From Microthyrium microscopicum (Eukaryota > Ascomycota > Dothideomycetes > Microthyriales > Microthyriaceae): DNA of 64,000 nucleotides. Position 1 is the stretch's first letter. Each line of letters starts with the position of its first letter. A model generated the notes under the pieces. The model was given only the letters and a program-made list of their open reading frames with translations. It had not been told where the DNA came from and did no database searches. Positions 47,885 through 57,412 of this stretch are shown here, in pieces. Location: contig MU004244.1 in the NCBI GenBank assembly GCA_010405405.1, positions 561,895-625,894 on the forward strand. Reading direction: 5' to 3'. The position numbers were made by a program, and so were the translations under genes.

Positions 47885-48541
47885 TTACCCAGCATGTATC
47901 AGTATTATACAAACATTTGCATAGATCAGATGATAGAGGGTACGCCGCGCCCCCACAGATGTTTTCTTGTCCAACATCCTCATGACACAACTGATGTAGA
48001 GTAGTGCGATGATGATTTGAACAGCCGCGTATATAGAAACTTCAATCCTAGCAAAAACACCGTCTATGCGAAGCCAGAGTGGGTTGAAGCTAGTGAATGC
48101 CCCAGTTGCAAATACAGCAGTAGGTATCATGACGAATATAACGTGACCGATACACAACAGCTTGAAAAATATCATGATTCGTTGCCCGGGGTTGACGAGA
48201 GATAATCGGGAATAAAGGACTAGAAACTCTGTTGGAGTGTAAGTCAAGTAACCTACATTGAGCAATAGTGTTGAAACCCAGAGTTTGGCCCTTCCAATGA
48301 GGAAATAAAAAGTCAGGAGGCCCATGATCCAAACGGTTCCACCGAGGGTGGCAACGACCACTGACCAGAAGTAAAGTCCTCGTTTTTGCCTGAATCGCGA
48401 CAAGGTGAGAACTAAGACTTCTAACGATGATAGGAGACCCATGGCGATGAAACTGCCCATTATCACATAATCGTTCTGTGTTGGCTTCCAGGGGTCACTG
48501 GATATCGCATAGTTGCCGTCGTTGTCTGTCGTCCTAGGCAT
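47885..48541 (-). CDS. DUF7703-type integral membrane protein
   Basis: The main exon encodes 218 residues with about six hydrophobic helices: DYVIMGSFIAMGLLSSLEVL, RGLYFWSVVVATLGGTVWI, LLNVGYLTYTP, FFKLLCIGHVIFVMIPT, VQIIIALLYISC and LYHLIYANVCIILIHA. The RGLYFWS and VLYSRLSLV motifs mark DUF7703, a fungal membrane family of unknown function with rhodopsin-like topology. A GTAAG donor overlaps the last codons (GCT GG|GTAAG). Splicing to the nearest acceptor adds only three codons before a stop, so the usual longer C-terminus of the family appears to be missing. Function unknown. Confidence 0.72.
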   Translation of the reverse strand: MPRTTDNDGNYAISSDPWKPTQNDYVIMGSFIAMGLLSSLEVLVLTLSRFRQKRGLYFWSVVVATLGGTVWIMGLLTFYFLIGRAKLWVSTLLLNVGYLTYTPTEFLVLYSRLSLVNPGQRIMIFFKLLCIGHVIFVMIPTAVFATGAFTSFNPLWLRIDGVFARIEVSIYAAVQIIIALLYISCVMRMLDKKTSVGARRTLYHLIYANVCIILIHAG

Positions 48542-49530
48542 GTTGAGCTAAGATCTGTTGGTACCAGTTTTAGGTAATTGATGAATCAAGGGGTGTACAA
48601 TAGGAAGTTCTTGTCCAGTCACTGAGACATCAAAATAAATTGAGACGGTTTGAGACAGAATTATGATTTATGGAAGATGTGATATACAGAAAAGGAGCCG
48701 AGAAGTCATCAGGGAGTTAAACGTAGTGAAGGTATCATGAGGCGAATTGAAGTTGCGAGTAGCATATTCCACTGTACTTCAGATACCATGATGGAAATCA
48801 CCCCTACTACTTACCGTAGTTGCTTTTAAGCTATGATTTTGATGATGTTATAGGTCACAGCTGGGCCCCGAGATCGTTATGCGGGAACAGCTATAGCTAG
48901 ACTACCAGAACTATCATTCGGTTAAATGACATCCGCTTGGAGAAAACTTTTGTGGATGTAGCAGTATTTCTTTCAAGGTCGCTGCTTTCAAAGTTCTAAG
49001 AAATCCAAAGTATTCTATGGCATCAAGATAACAACAGCACTAACCTTGAACGCAAAAGTTTTTAATCGTCATCCAAGAAAATGAGGTCAAATGGGGATGT
49101 TCTTCGTCATTGACGATTAGCGTGCCATGAATCGTACGATGAGCCAGCACGAAAAGACTACAAACATCTCCGGATAGTTGAATTTCACCTACTAAATTGA
49201 GTAAGAAACTTATCCAACTAATATGCGCACGAAATCGTGGGTGAAGGCGTGCCATCTGTCTTGCCGATTTCATGGGTGATGATACTTGAGGGATTCTTAG
49301 GAGCTGGCCTCATATGTATTTATGAATACCTGCCCATATTGGAAGCGGTCAAACGTAATTTGCCGTGATAGCATCTATCATATCAATGTATTATTATTTG
49401 CTGAACGGCAGCCAGGTTTCTCTAGCGATGGTGAACATCTAAAAGCATAACATACTTCGTTTTTGCTGACCAAGTGGACGTAATTCTGTGTCCATCGTAG
49501 TAGACGGGCCAGAGAACATAGAACGTCTAT
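48542..49530. other. Intergenic, about 1 kb
   Basis: A 77-codon minus-strand frame at 49040-49273 has no recognisable motif and no splice context I trust. Nothing else seen. Confidence 0.4.
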
Positions 49531-51009
49531 TTATATAACGTGTAATGGCATCCAACTGTCTATGATCGCCATTTCGGCGGATTCATAGAATCTGCAAGAG
49601 ATTTCGCCGCTCTCTTCGCGTTTACACGAGTTAGCTCCTCCTGTAGAGAGTAGCTTAAATTGTTTATGAATCCTATGTATTGCATTAGCGTAAATTCGTT
49701 TCATGAGTGCCTTGTATAATATGCACTTACCAACCTGCCGAACATCACCATGATTGCCGTTCCAGCCAGATTGATGACCAAGCTTTTTGAGCTCTACAGA
49801 GTTGACGTTGATAGTAAGGTCACAATTATTGACGGTAGACCCAAAGTTATTGGCCTTGAGATCTGGAGTGAATCCATGAAGCTGCAGAACCAGGCTCGTT
49901 TCTTCCGCCGAATCCGAATCAGATGGATGAACCAACCCGGCTCTGAAAAGAGGCCTTTCTTTCGCCTTACTTTGAGACTTTGCATCATGATCCCACGGCC
50001 TGTTTGGCCATTTTGCAGCATAAACAACGTAAAAGTCCTTGGTGAGTGGGCAACACCAACGACTCTCGAGGTTCTTTTTCCCTTCATGTTGGTACACTAC
50101 CCAGAATTGTTGAGCAGCTGGCTCTACTGCGAACATGATCTTCCCCTTCCCGAGCTCTGTGGCAAAATTAATTGATTCTCCTTCTTTGTTGACTCGTAAT
50201 GTGCCATTCCTGATAGAACAATTAGAATATAAGTCTACACGAGAGTTGCACGGCACATACCACTTTGCCTTAATTTTGAACTTCCTCGCGGGCACCGTGG
50301 TCTTTCTTTTCCAATCGACCATGATGGCTTCATCGTCGTGGTGTTTTGAGGCAAGCTTCTTTGAACAGACAGTATGAATCGATCCATATCCTGTGCCTGT
50401 GGACTTATCATCACAGAAAGAGGAGCTGGTTGACATCAGCTGCGTTTCTGATGGTATCTTTGGGCAGTCTGCAGTTCCAAATATTTCAGATGACGATAAG
50501 AAAGTGTGCCGAACATCATCAATAGCTCGGATTTCCGCCTTCAGCTTCTCAGCTGCTTCGTTTGTGCCTCTAAAATCTCAAATCAGTAGACACAGATGAG
50601 TTGGAATAACTCTATCTTACTGGGAAAAGGACACCTGAGACCACGTTAGCATCTGCGCATAGCCTTCCAATCGCATAGTCAAAAAGTATTCCTCTTTTGG
50701 ACGTAAAGGCCACTTCATTCCATTCCGTGGGCGCAGTCTTTGACATAATTCAGACAATGTTTTTTGAAGACTCCCGAGCACCAGATTTGTAGACGACGTC
50801 CAAGTTTCGTTAAATTCAGATTTGTTGAAAGTGTATTGGGCCAGATGGAGAGACGTCAGAATGTCGTTGACATTGCCTAATTGTTGTAGGACCTTCTTCG
50901 GCCCATCTGAGTTATCGAAAGCAAGCCTGACTCTAGCCAGTCTCTTGATGCTAGTGATGATTTTCAGAACGTCTGCTATTAAAGCGAAGGTCAAGCGTAG
51001 TTCTGCCAT
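49531..51009 (-). CDS. Undescribed family member A: NLR-type N-terminus plus novel C-terminal domain
   Basis: Four exons (51009-50621, 50569-50261, 50209-49731, 49640-49531) give 428 residues. The N-terminal ~150 residues (MAELRLTFALIADVLKII, then a helical bundle ending MKWPLRPKEEYFLTMRLEGY) resemble the helical domain found at the N-terminus of fungal NACHT/ankyrin proteins (PigL_N type). No ATPase follows. A linker leads to a beta-rich domain with GKIMFAVEPAAQQFWVVYQ, ESRWCCPL and LHGFTPDLK, shared with the next gene. The last exon is doubtful: with the strong GTAAGT donor it ends SWMPLHVI, but a paralogue-like MNPPKWRS tail stopping at 49560 lies in another frame. An upstream in-frame ATG at 51105 exists; 51009 was chosen because MAEL is typical. 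Function unknown. Confidence 0.65.
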
Positions 51010-51548
51010 AGTGGGTGGTACTGTAGAGTTACGGTGAGCAGGCGATAATGCTATGCACAAGACCAAACCAAATCCCCTTTCATGGTAGACATACTCTGCG
51101 GCCAAATCGCTTGGCGATGACTGTCTTTAGTGGTACTGATAACTGATTTTTCACATGATCGTGATGACTTGGTGCACTACCGGTTGGACATTCCAACAAT
51201 CACTTCTCAAAAACATTGGCATCTCTTGGCTCTGGATTTAAGATCTTTTTATTCATGAGGGCATTAACCGGTATACAAAATAAATGGCGCGCCCCATCGA
51301 CTTCGATGGCTCCCACTCGTTAGGCTCTGGTATCGAGTGCTTTATTGACCATATCGATGAGACGTTTGTACCGGCACAGTTTATCGAATGCAATGGAAAC
51401 CATAGCGCCTTTTGTTTAAAATCGTTCGTGGTAGCGCACGCGAGTTATTTGTCTATCATTTGAACGGTTGGCGTACAGTTTCCTTCATAAAGTGACTGCA
51501 ACACTAAGCAATGATGCTTTGTGCCTCTAGTGGACCAGTATCACTAGG
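51010..51548. other. Intergenic between tandem paralogues
   Basis: 539 bp between the start of copy A and the stop of copy B. No gene recognised. Confidence 0.45.
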
Positions 51549-53055
51549 TTAATCATTGTTGCTACGCCATCTAGGCGGGTTCATACCAGCGGCAACAAGT
51601 ATTCTTCTGCCTTCTTGTTGATCCTCGAGCGTACTGTTGCCGATTAATGCATCACTCAGCCTCTTGACGAAGTCATCATTACGGACATGGCCTGTTTCAG
51701 TGGTCAGTCAAGTAAGCGTGCGATAAACACCAGTAGAAAAGCACTCACTGTTGTGGCGATAACCCTTGTTACGTTTGAGCATATACGCTCGGTAGTATGA
51801 GCTATTAATCTTGATGTTGAGTACAGACCTGTGCTGAGCGAGCTGGGTCACACATGGCCTCATATCCGGAGTAAGTCCAAGAAACCGCACAGTTACCTTG
51901 GGCCAGACACAGGGACTCGGGGCATAGTAGCAGGCCTTGAAAGAAGGACTAGGTTGAGCTCGAGACCAACCTTCTCCAAATCGCAGAAAGCATTTCGAAC
52001 GATATTTTACCTTCAAGCTTGGGCTTAGCAGACATGACCAGCGACTTTCATGCGTTCCTTGTCCATCAGGTTGGAAAATTACCCAGAATAGTGAAGTAAA
52101 GTCTTCTATTGCAAATATGATGGTTCCTGCTCCAAGGTCTATTGAGCCATTGTTTGCGACACTTTCGTCTTGTACTTGCAATCGAGCTCCAGGCCTAGTG
52201 GTTATGGTCAGCTCGTTCAATACCTGAAATGAACTGTAGAAAGAAATTTACCACTTATCAAGGATCTGAAACTCCTTGTTTTTCTCTACATCCTTCTTCA
52301 TCATTGTGAATTGGTCAGTAACAATATTTTCACGATCATCTTCCTCTTCCTGAATTGTGCCACATGATCCCAATGACTGGTTAGTGATGGATGATTGTGT
52401 TAACTTGGATCGCGGCTTGCCTAGCATAGGAGTGTGTCTAATTGCTTCAAGTACAGAATGGGAGCACGAGACTACATTCTCAGTCGCAATAATGACCATA
52501 ATCTCTTCCGTTGCTTCTTCGGATTTCCGGTATGGCTCCGGAATGTCTTTCCTGTTTTTGTCAATTAGCTTGTGATCAAATGACAACCTAGGTATTTAAA
52601 ACGACAAGGACTTACTTCCGTGCGGAGATTTTTCTCAACCCATAAAGCTTCATGAGCAAGCAGTACAACCGCAGGAGCAGATCAATATGATTGTTGGGGT
52701 GATCAGGCCACGTTATTGTCCAGCGAAGATTGAGCTCTTCCTTTGGCATGAATTCTTCTATCGTTGTCTCGTAATCAAAGACAGCTTGTAGTCGTATAAG
52801 TCCGGAAGGTGTGATCAGCCTTTGTAGAATATTTGCTGGGGAAGCAGATATCGTAAACGATGAATCTTCTGCCATAGTATCTGATATAGCCTGAAATATT
52901 TTGAGAGGTGTGATTATTCTGAAAGATCTGCAGATTTCAAGCTTGCCTCTCTTTATGCTCTGGCCAAGTGACTTGGCGGCAGCATCTTTGGTTATGATCG
53001 TGGTGCTGTGGTACGCTATCGTACATGTGATGATCGAATTTATCCCGTTAAGCAT
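51549..53055 (-). CDS. Undescribed family member B: paralogue of the gene to its left
   Basis: Four exons (53055-52616, 52551-52252, 52194-51749, 51691-51549) join to 442 residues. The first exon ends in a region alignable with copy A (LRWTITWPDHPNN, LLLRLYCLLMKLYGL), so it may be a diverged version of the same helical domain. After a Glu/Ser-rich linker the shared domain follows: GTIIFAIEDFTSLFWVIFQ, ESRWSCLL, FLGLTPDMR, LNIKINSSYYRAYMLKR, and the tail VKRLSDALIG then MNPPRWRS. Introns 1, 2 and 3 fall at matching places and phases to copy A; intron 2 splits a Trp codon in both. The frame stays open upstream to about 53150, so a further 5' exon is possible. Function unknown. Confidence 0.65.
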
Positions 53056-53614
53056 CTCTGAGCTTGCAGCAACTACATGCTGGTACGTCGGATCGTAAAG
53101 TGCCCAGTATTTGTCATCTAGCGGCTCACCAGTATTGTTAAGGCTTTTAGCTTAGATGTTGTGCTGAACAAAAATATCAGGCCAAGATCATAATTGTCGT
53201 CATCGCATGTCGGCTTAGGTAGATGGTATTAATCTCAGCCTGAATCGGTAATGGGGACGCTCGAATATCACAATTGGCCAATTTCCCCGACTGGGTAAAT
53301 ATTCATTAGGTAAGCACTGTCACGCTCTGCGTGCTCGGGCACAAACTGATAAATTGATCGTCATGGTGAAGATGACAGGCAGGAAGCGTGTTGTCTGGAA
53401 TACAACACGACCTCATGTGTTGAGGCGGTTTTTGAGATAGAAGTTTGGGAAAGAACCATCTGGACTCAATTAAGCGTTGAATTCTAATTGTTTGTAATAA
53501 CACTTAAAGGTAATAGCCTCCTTCAAAGCTACAAGATCTCGGATCTATTTCTTGCAAGAGTTCATTTTTCGTGAATTTTCACTTCCCTCGATCATTTCCA
53601 GAGAGCCTGTGAAT
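53056..53614. promoter_or_regulatory. Divergent intergenic region
   Basis: 559 bp between copy B and a small plus-strand gene. The first ~100 bp may still be coding for copy B. Otherwise nothing seen. Confidence 0.35.
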
Positions 53615-54175
53615 ATGTCAGACAAAGATCGTTCCGGCCGGGGTAAACCATGTGCATACAAACAACTACTAAAAGCCAAAGAAGAGCGCGACCAACGTCG
53701 ATTACAAGAACGAGGACATAGTCTCTTGGCAGCACAGCAACTTCGTGACGAAAAAGAAGCAGCCGAGGATCAAGCTACATCCAGTTCGCAAGCCTATAGT
53801 TGGGAGAGCTTGTCAGCGGAAGAAATCGCTGCCGCCGCGGTAGAAGCTGCATCCGCTTCGAAACCTGTTGACCCGCAGGCCATGGCAAACGAAGCTTTGC
53901 GGGAAATGAACAGAGTAGATGGAGCACATGCTACCAGTCAGACTGCATCAGCGTCACAATTCGAAGAACTTGGTGGCCTTGGTATGCCTGGATATCACCG
54001 CGTTACAAGGAAGGAAGCTGCTCGCGCGGAACGCGAAGGCTTTGATGGCACTGATTGGCAGGGCATCTCGCCAACAGAAATTGCTGCTGCGCGTCGAGCT
54101 GAGCCTATTCCGCAACCTGGAAAGCGTGAAGAAGATGACTGGGAAGAGGTTCCGGAGGAAGGTGATTCGCCATAA
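53615..54175 (+). CDS. Hypothetical acidic, low-complexity protein
   Basis: A single exon of 186 residues from MSDKDRSGRGK; an ATG at 53552 in the same frame adds 21 residues and is less likely. It is rich in Ala, Glu, Arg and Gln, with a predicted long helix (KEERDQRRLQERGHSLLAAQ), two similar segments (WESLSAEEIAAAAVE and WQGISPTEIAAARRAE) and an acidic end (EEDDWEEVPEEGD). I recognise no family. The two W-x-x-[LI]-S-x-x-E-I-A-A segments suggest an internal repeat. Codon use looks genuine, so I keep it as a gene. Confidence 0.6.
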   Translation: MSDKDRSGRGKPCAYKQLLKAKEERDQRRLQERGHSLLAAQQLRDEKEAAEDQATSSSQAYSWESLSAEEIAAAAVEAASASKPVDPQAMANEALREMNRVDGAHATSQTASASQFEELGGLGMPGYHRVTRKEAARAEREGFDGTDWQGISPTEIAAARRAEPIPQPGKREEDDWEEVPEEGDSP

Positions 54176-54897
54176 GATAGGCATGTAAACGAAATAACGG
54201 GAGAAATGCTGTGTTCCAGTTATACATAGATGATTATGCAAAGGCGATACTCCAAAAACATTGATAATCATAACGTTTAGGTGCTCCAATTCATTGCCGT
54301 GTTGACCATCGCGGTCGCAGTAGAGGTATGAGGCTCTGCGACTGAGAGTGTGAGAGTATCCGCGACTTTGCAAATAGTCTGTATTCATTAGTCCGCTGAA
54401 TGGAGAGGCCCGAAAATCAGGATGTGAAACATGCTAGATACAAAACCCGGCATCATATCCGCAAAGTAAGTATCGCGCTCCCATTCACGTTGATATATGT
54501 CAGCTTGTTATAAACCACGGCTTTTACCGAGTGCTCCGATGCCCATCATATTCAATGAATGATTATGAACTGAAGGCCTTCGCGGAAAGCAAGCGCTTGA
54601 CATTGCAGCTGATGGCAGCCATTGTTGTTGGTAGGACTGTGCCATTCATTTTTCCAGTCTGTTGACCTAAAGAAGAGATGAAGTTGAGGAGAGCATCCCG
54701 TTGAGGAAGGAACACCAAAACGAAAAAAGGGGTACATGTGATATCGCGCTTATCTCGCGACTTAGCGTGTCAGGGGTAAGCTGTTTGACCTCAGGTGGCA
54801 AGCGCGTCATAAACAACTTCATCTTTTGCATGAACTCCCAGTTCTTCGTTGCTCCTTAACCTGGTCCAAGAATTAAATCTTTCTTGGTCAGGGAGCC
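54176..54897. other. Intergenic
   Basis: 722 bp with no convincing frame; includes the promoter of the SWIM/RING gene at its right end. Confidence 0.45.
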
Positions 54898-56015
54898 ATG
54901 GCCAACGTGGAGGTCATAGATCTCACCGGAGACTCGCCTCCACCTAAACAGGCTACCAAAATCCAGCAGACTCAAGCTCTTACACAATATCCATTACAAC
55001 AACCCTATTCTTCATACCCATACTCACAAGCATATACAATGGCGGTCCAGGAAAAACCTCAGTCTTCTCGCTCAAAGAAACGCAAGGCACCAGCGAAAGA
55101 TCACGAAGATGCTCAGCCTAAGGCTCAATCCAAAAGTTCAAAAAAGCGCAAGGCCGCAACAGATGGCGAAGAAGGCGACAACGAAAAGAGACTACGCCGG
55201 TAAGCAATACCCACTCAGATAAGTAACGCATACTGATCAACCCAAGATTCCGCCAAAAGGAAACTTCAGCCTACCTTCAACTCAAAGAACGAGCACTAAC
55301 CCAAAAAATGTTCGTCCTATCTAGAACCCGGCACTCAAACGACGACCATCCGCATGAAGACATCAAGATCGCCGGCACTACTGGGAACGTGTACACGATT
55401 CAAATCGATGAACAACCTACTTGCGACTGTCCCTACGGTCTAAAGAACCCGCAGTGCAAGCACATCATATATGCGCTCATCAATGTCCTCAAAGCGCCTC
55501 GAGAATTACAATACCAGCTGGCATTCATCGCATCCGAACTGCGCGAAATCTTCAACAATGCACCACCGATTGTGAACCACGAAGATGTCGAGAAAGCTGA
55601 AGAAGGCGAGGATCCTAAACGCAAACCAATTGACGGTGAGGACTGTCCAATCTGCTTCACGCCTATGGATGCCAAAGCAAAGGGGAAGGACAAGCCCGTG
55701 TTCTGCAAAGCTGCTTGCGGCAACAATTTCCATGCCGAGTGTTTCGATGGATGGGCAGCTACCAAGCGAAGTGCGAGAGCCAAGGTGACGTGTCCGTTGT
55801 GTCGAAGTCTCTGGGAGGAAGCAGCGGGGCCGGCTCAGAATATTGGATCTGTGTTGCAAGGCTTGGACTCGGCACAAGTTAATGAGGATGGTTACGTGAA
55901 TGTGGCGAGACAGGTTGGTATGACGGGACAGCGGGACTACAGCACTTATCATCAGCATTGGGTGAATCGGCATGTCAGAGGCTCGGGTGATCGGGGTGAT
56001 TACTTTGGTTTCTAG
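54898..56015 (+). CDS. SWIM and RING finger protein with SUMO-interaction motif
   Basis: Two exons (54898-55199, 55247-56015) give 356 residues. Residues 3-10 are VEVIDLTGD, a textbook SUMO-interacting motif followed by acidic and Ser residues. Two Lys/Arg clusters (SKKRKAPAK, SSKKRKAA) are likely nuclear signals. Then a SWIM zinc finger (CDCPYGLKNPQCKHI, C-x-C...C-x-H) and a RING (CPICFTPMDAKAKG, C...H-x2-C, CPLCRSLW). SWIM-RING proteins such as ZSWIM2 and the MEX type are E3 ubiquitin ligases. With a SUMO motif in front, a SUMO-targeted ubiquitin ligase is plausible but not shown. No introns interrupt the zinc modules. Confidence 0.88.
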
Positions 56016-56545
56016 TTTGGCTTCTTTGCTTGTACTATGTTTTGATTTTATCAATGTTGCTGGCGGTTTTGTGCTCTCTTTCTTGCAAGAGTACTGGAAT
56101 TTAGTCGAATACCCTGGGAGGTCGATTCTCATTTTATTGGTAAACTGCAGAAGAAGGTTGTTATTGCACTTTTATACCACAAAGTCTATCCAGTATTGGT
56201 AAAGAGACAGCAAATCAATTCATTAATAATCAGTAGAGCTTGAAATCCGCAGATAGCGTGATATCTGTCTATCCCATAATGTCCCTCAAACCCCCATAAT
56301 TACACCAATCGCTAAATTCAAGCCATGTGTTGCCGCTTGTTTGTGCCAGATGAATATTACTGACAGATCAAAACCCAGATCCGCCACAAAACATCGAGGC
56401 CCGATGTTGTTTCCAAAGTAGACCCCCCGAGACCATTAAACCAGGAGAGATCCATTTTCCCTGTTCCCAGCTCTTGTACAAATACCTCCGCACCAGCGCC
56501 ACAATATAAATACATATCCTCCAAGGCCCAAACGGACTCTTATCA
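56016..56545. other. Convergent intergenic region
   Basis: 530 bp between two 3' ends. No gene seen; frames here are same-strand shadows of the neighbouring gene. Confidence 0.45.
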
Positions 56546-57412
56546 TTACGAATCCTGCACCATATCATCATGATGCCCATCATGCCGCAAACTCCCACAC
56601 CCACCCTGCACTCCCGTATTTGTAAACGACCTCTCTCCATCCTCCGGTGGCGCCCTCGGTCCAACCATCCAATCTTCCATGGCCAGCCACTTACTCCAGC
56701 TTCGCTCACTCTCTTCGATTTCGGCAAGCTGCACGCGTTGTAAAGGCTTCATGAACGGCACGCTCTCATCCAACGCTCCAGACGAACCGCCGTCGTATTG
56801 GTATTTAACTTTCGCCCAGCCAACGCTCTTCGCCGCAAACATGTAATTCCGTCGCTCAATCTCATGCAATGGCCCAACGCCCTTCTTCCAGTCATTGCCG
56901 AAGAAGCCGTGCATAATCCCATCATCGTCGAACCCCGTCACCACGAGCCGTCGAATATATGGAATGAGTGAGAGGAACGGTAATGAGGGCGCAGGCGCTG
57001 GTGTGGTGGGTGATCGACTTGAGTGGTGGTTATTGGCGTACATGTGTGGATGGTGATGTGAAGGGAAAAACGCTGAGCTGGAAGGCGTGCTATGTCCTGA
57101 ACTCGATGCGGTGGGTAGTTGAGTGATTGGCGAGGGAGCCCATTGGAAGGGTAGGCGGATGTTGGTGAAGGCGGCGACGGCTTGGACCATGCCGCCGTGT
57201 TGTGCGTGGTTGATAAAGTAGCGCTGGCAGCTTTGGTAGGCGGGATACCAGGCGAGGAGCTCGAAAGGCGAGCCGTCGGATGTGGGTGCGAGAAGGGATG
57301 GTGAGTCGGTTATGCCGTTGAGGATGTTGTTGTTGAGTGTAGATGATGAGCCGTTTGGTGGGTGGAATTGTTGGGGCGGTGCGGAGGGATGGTGGTTGTT
57401 GTTGGATGTCAT
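56546..57412 (-). CDS. Conserved fungal protein of unknown function
   Basis: One exon, 288 residues. A Gln/Asn/His/Ser-rich start is followed by FELLAWYPAYQSCQRYF, a Ser/His/Pro-rich insertion, then the conserved core IPYIRRLVVTGFDDDGIMHG, GNDWKKGVGPLHEIERRNY and FAAKSVGWAKVKYQYD. I know this core from fungal proteins annotated without experimental support, sometimes as apoptosis-inhibitor-like. Two WxxWLAMEDW-type motifs sit near the end. No catalytic residues are evident. The C-terminus is less sure than the core. Confidence 0.75.
   Translation of the reverse strand: MTSNNNHHPSAPPQQFHPPNGSSSTLNNNILNGITDSPSLLAPTSDGSPFELLAWYPAYQSCQRYFINHAQHGGMVQAVAAFTNIRLPFQWAPSPITQLPTASSSGHSTPSSSAFFPSHHHPHMYANNHHSSRSPTTPAPAPSLPFLSLIPYIRRLVVTGFDDDGIMHGFFGNDWKKGVGPLHEIERRNYMFAAKSVGWAKVKYQYDGGSSGALDESVPFMKPLQRVQLAEIEESERSWSKWLAMEDWMVGPRAPPEDGERSFTNTGVQGGCGSLRHDGHHDDMVQDS

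Noticed and set aside
49040-49273. 77-codon minus-strand frame as a third member of the novel family
   Set aside because: None of the shared motifs is present.
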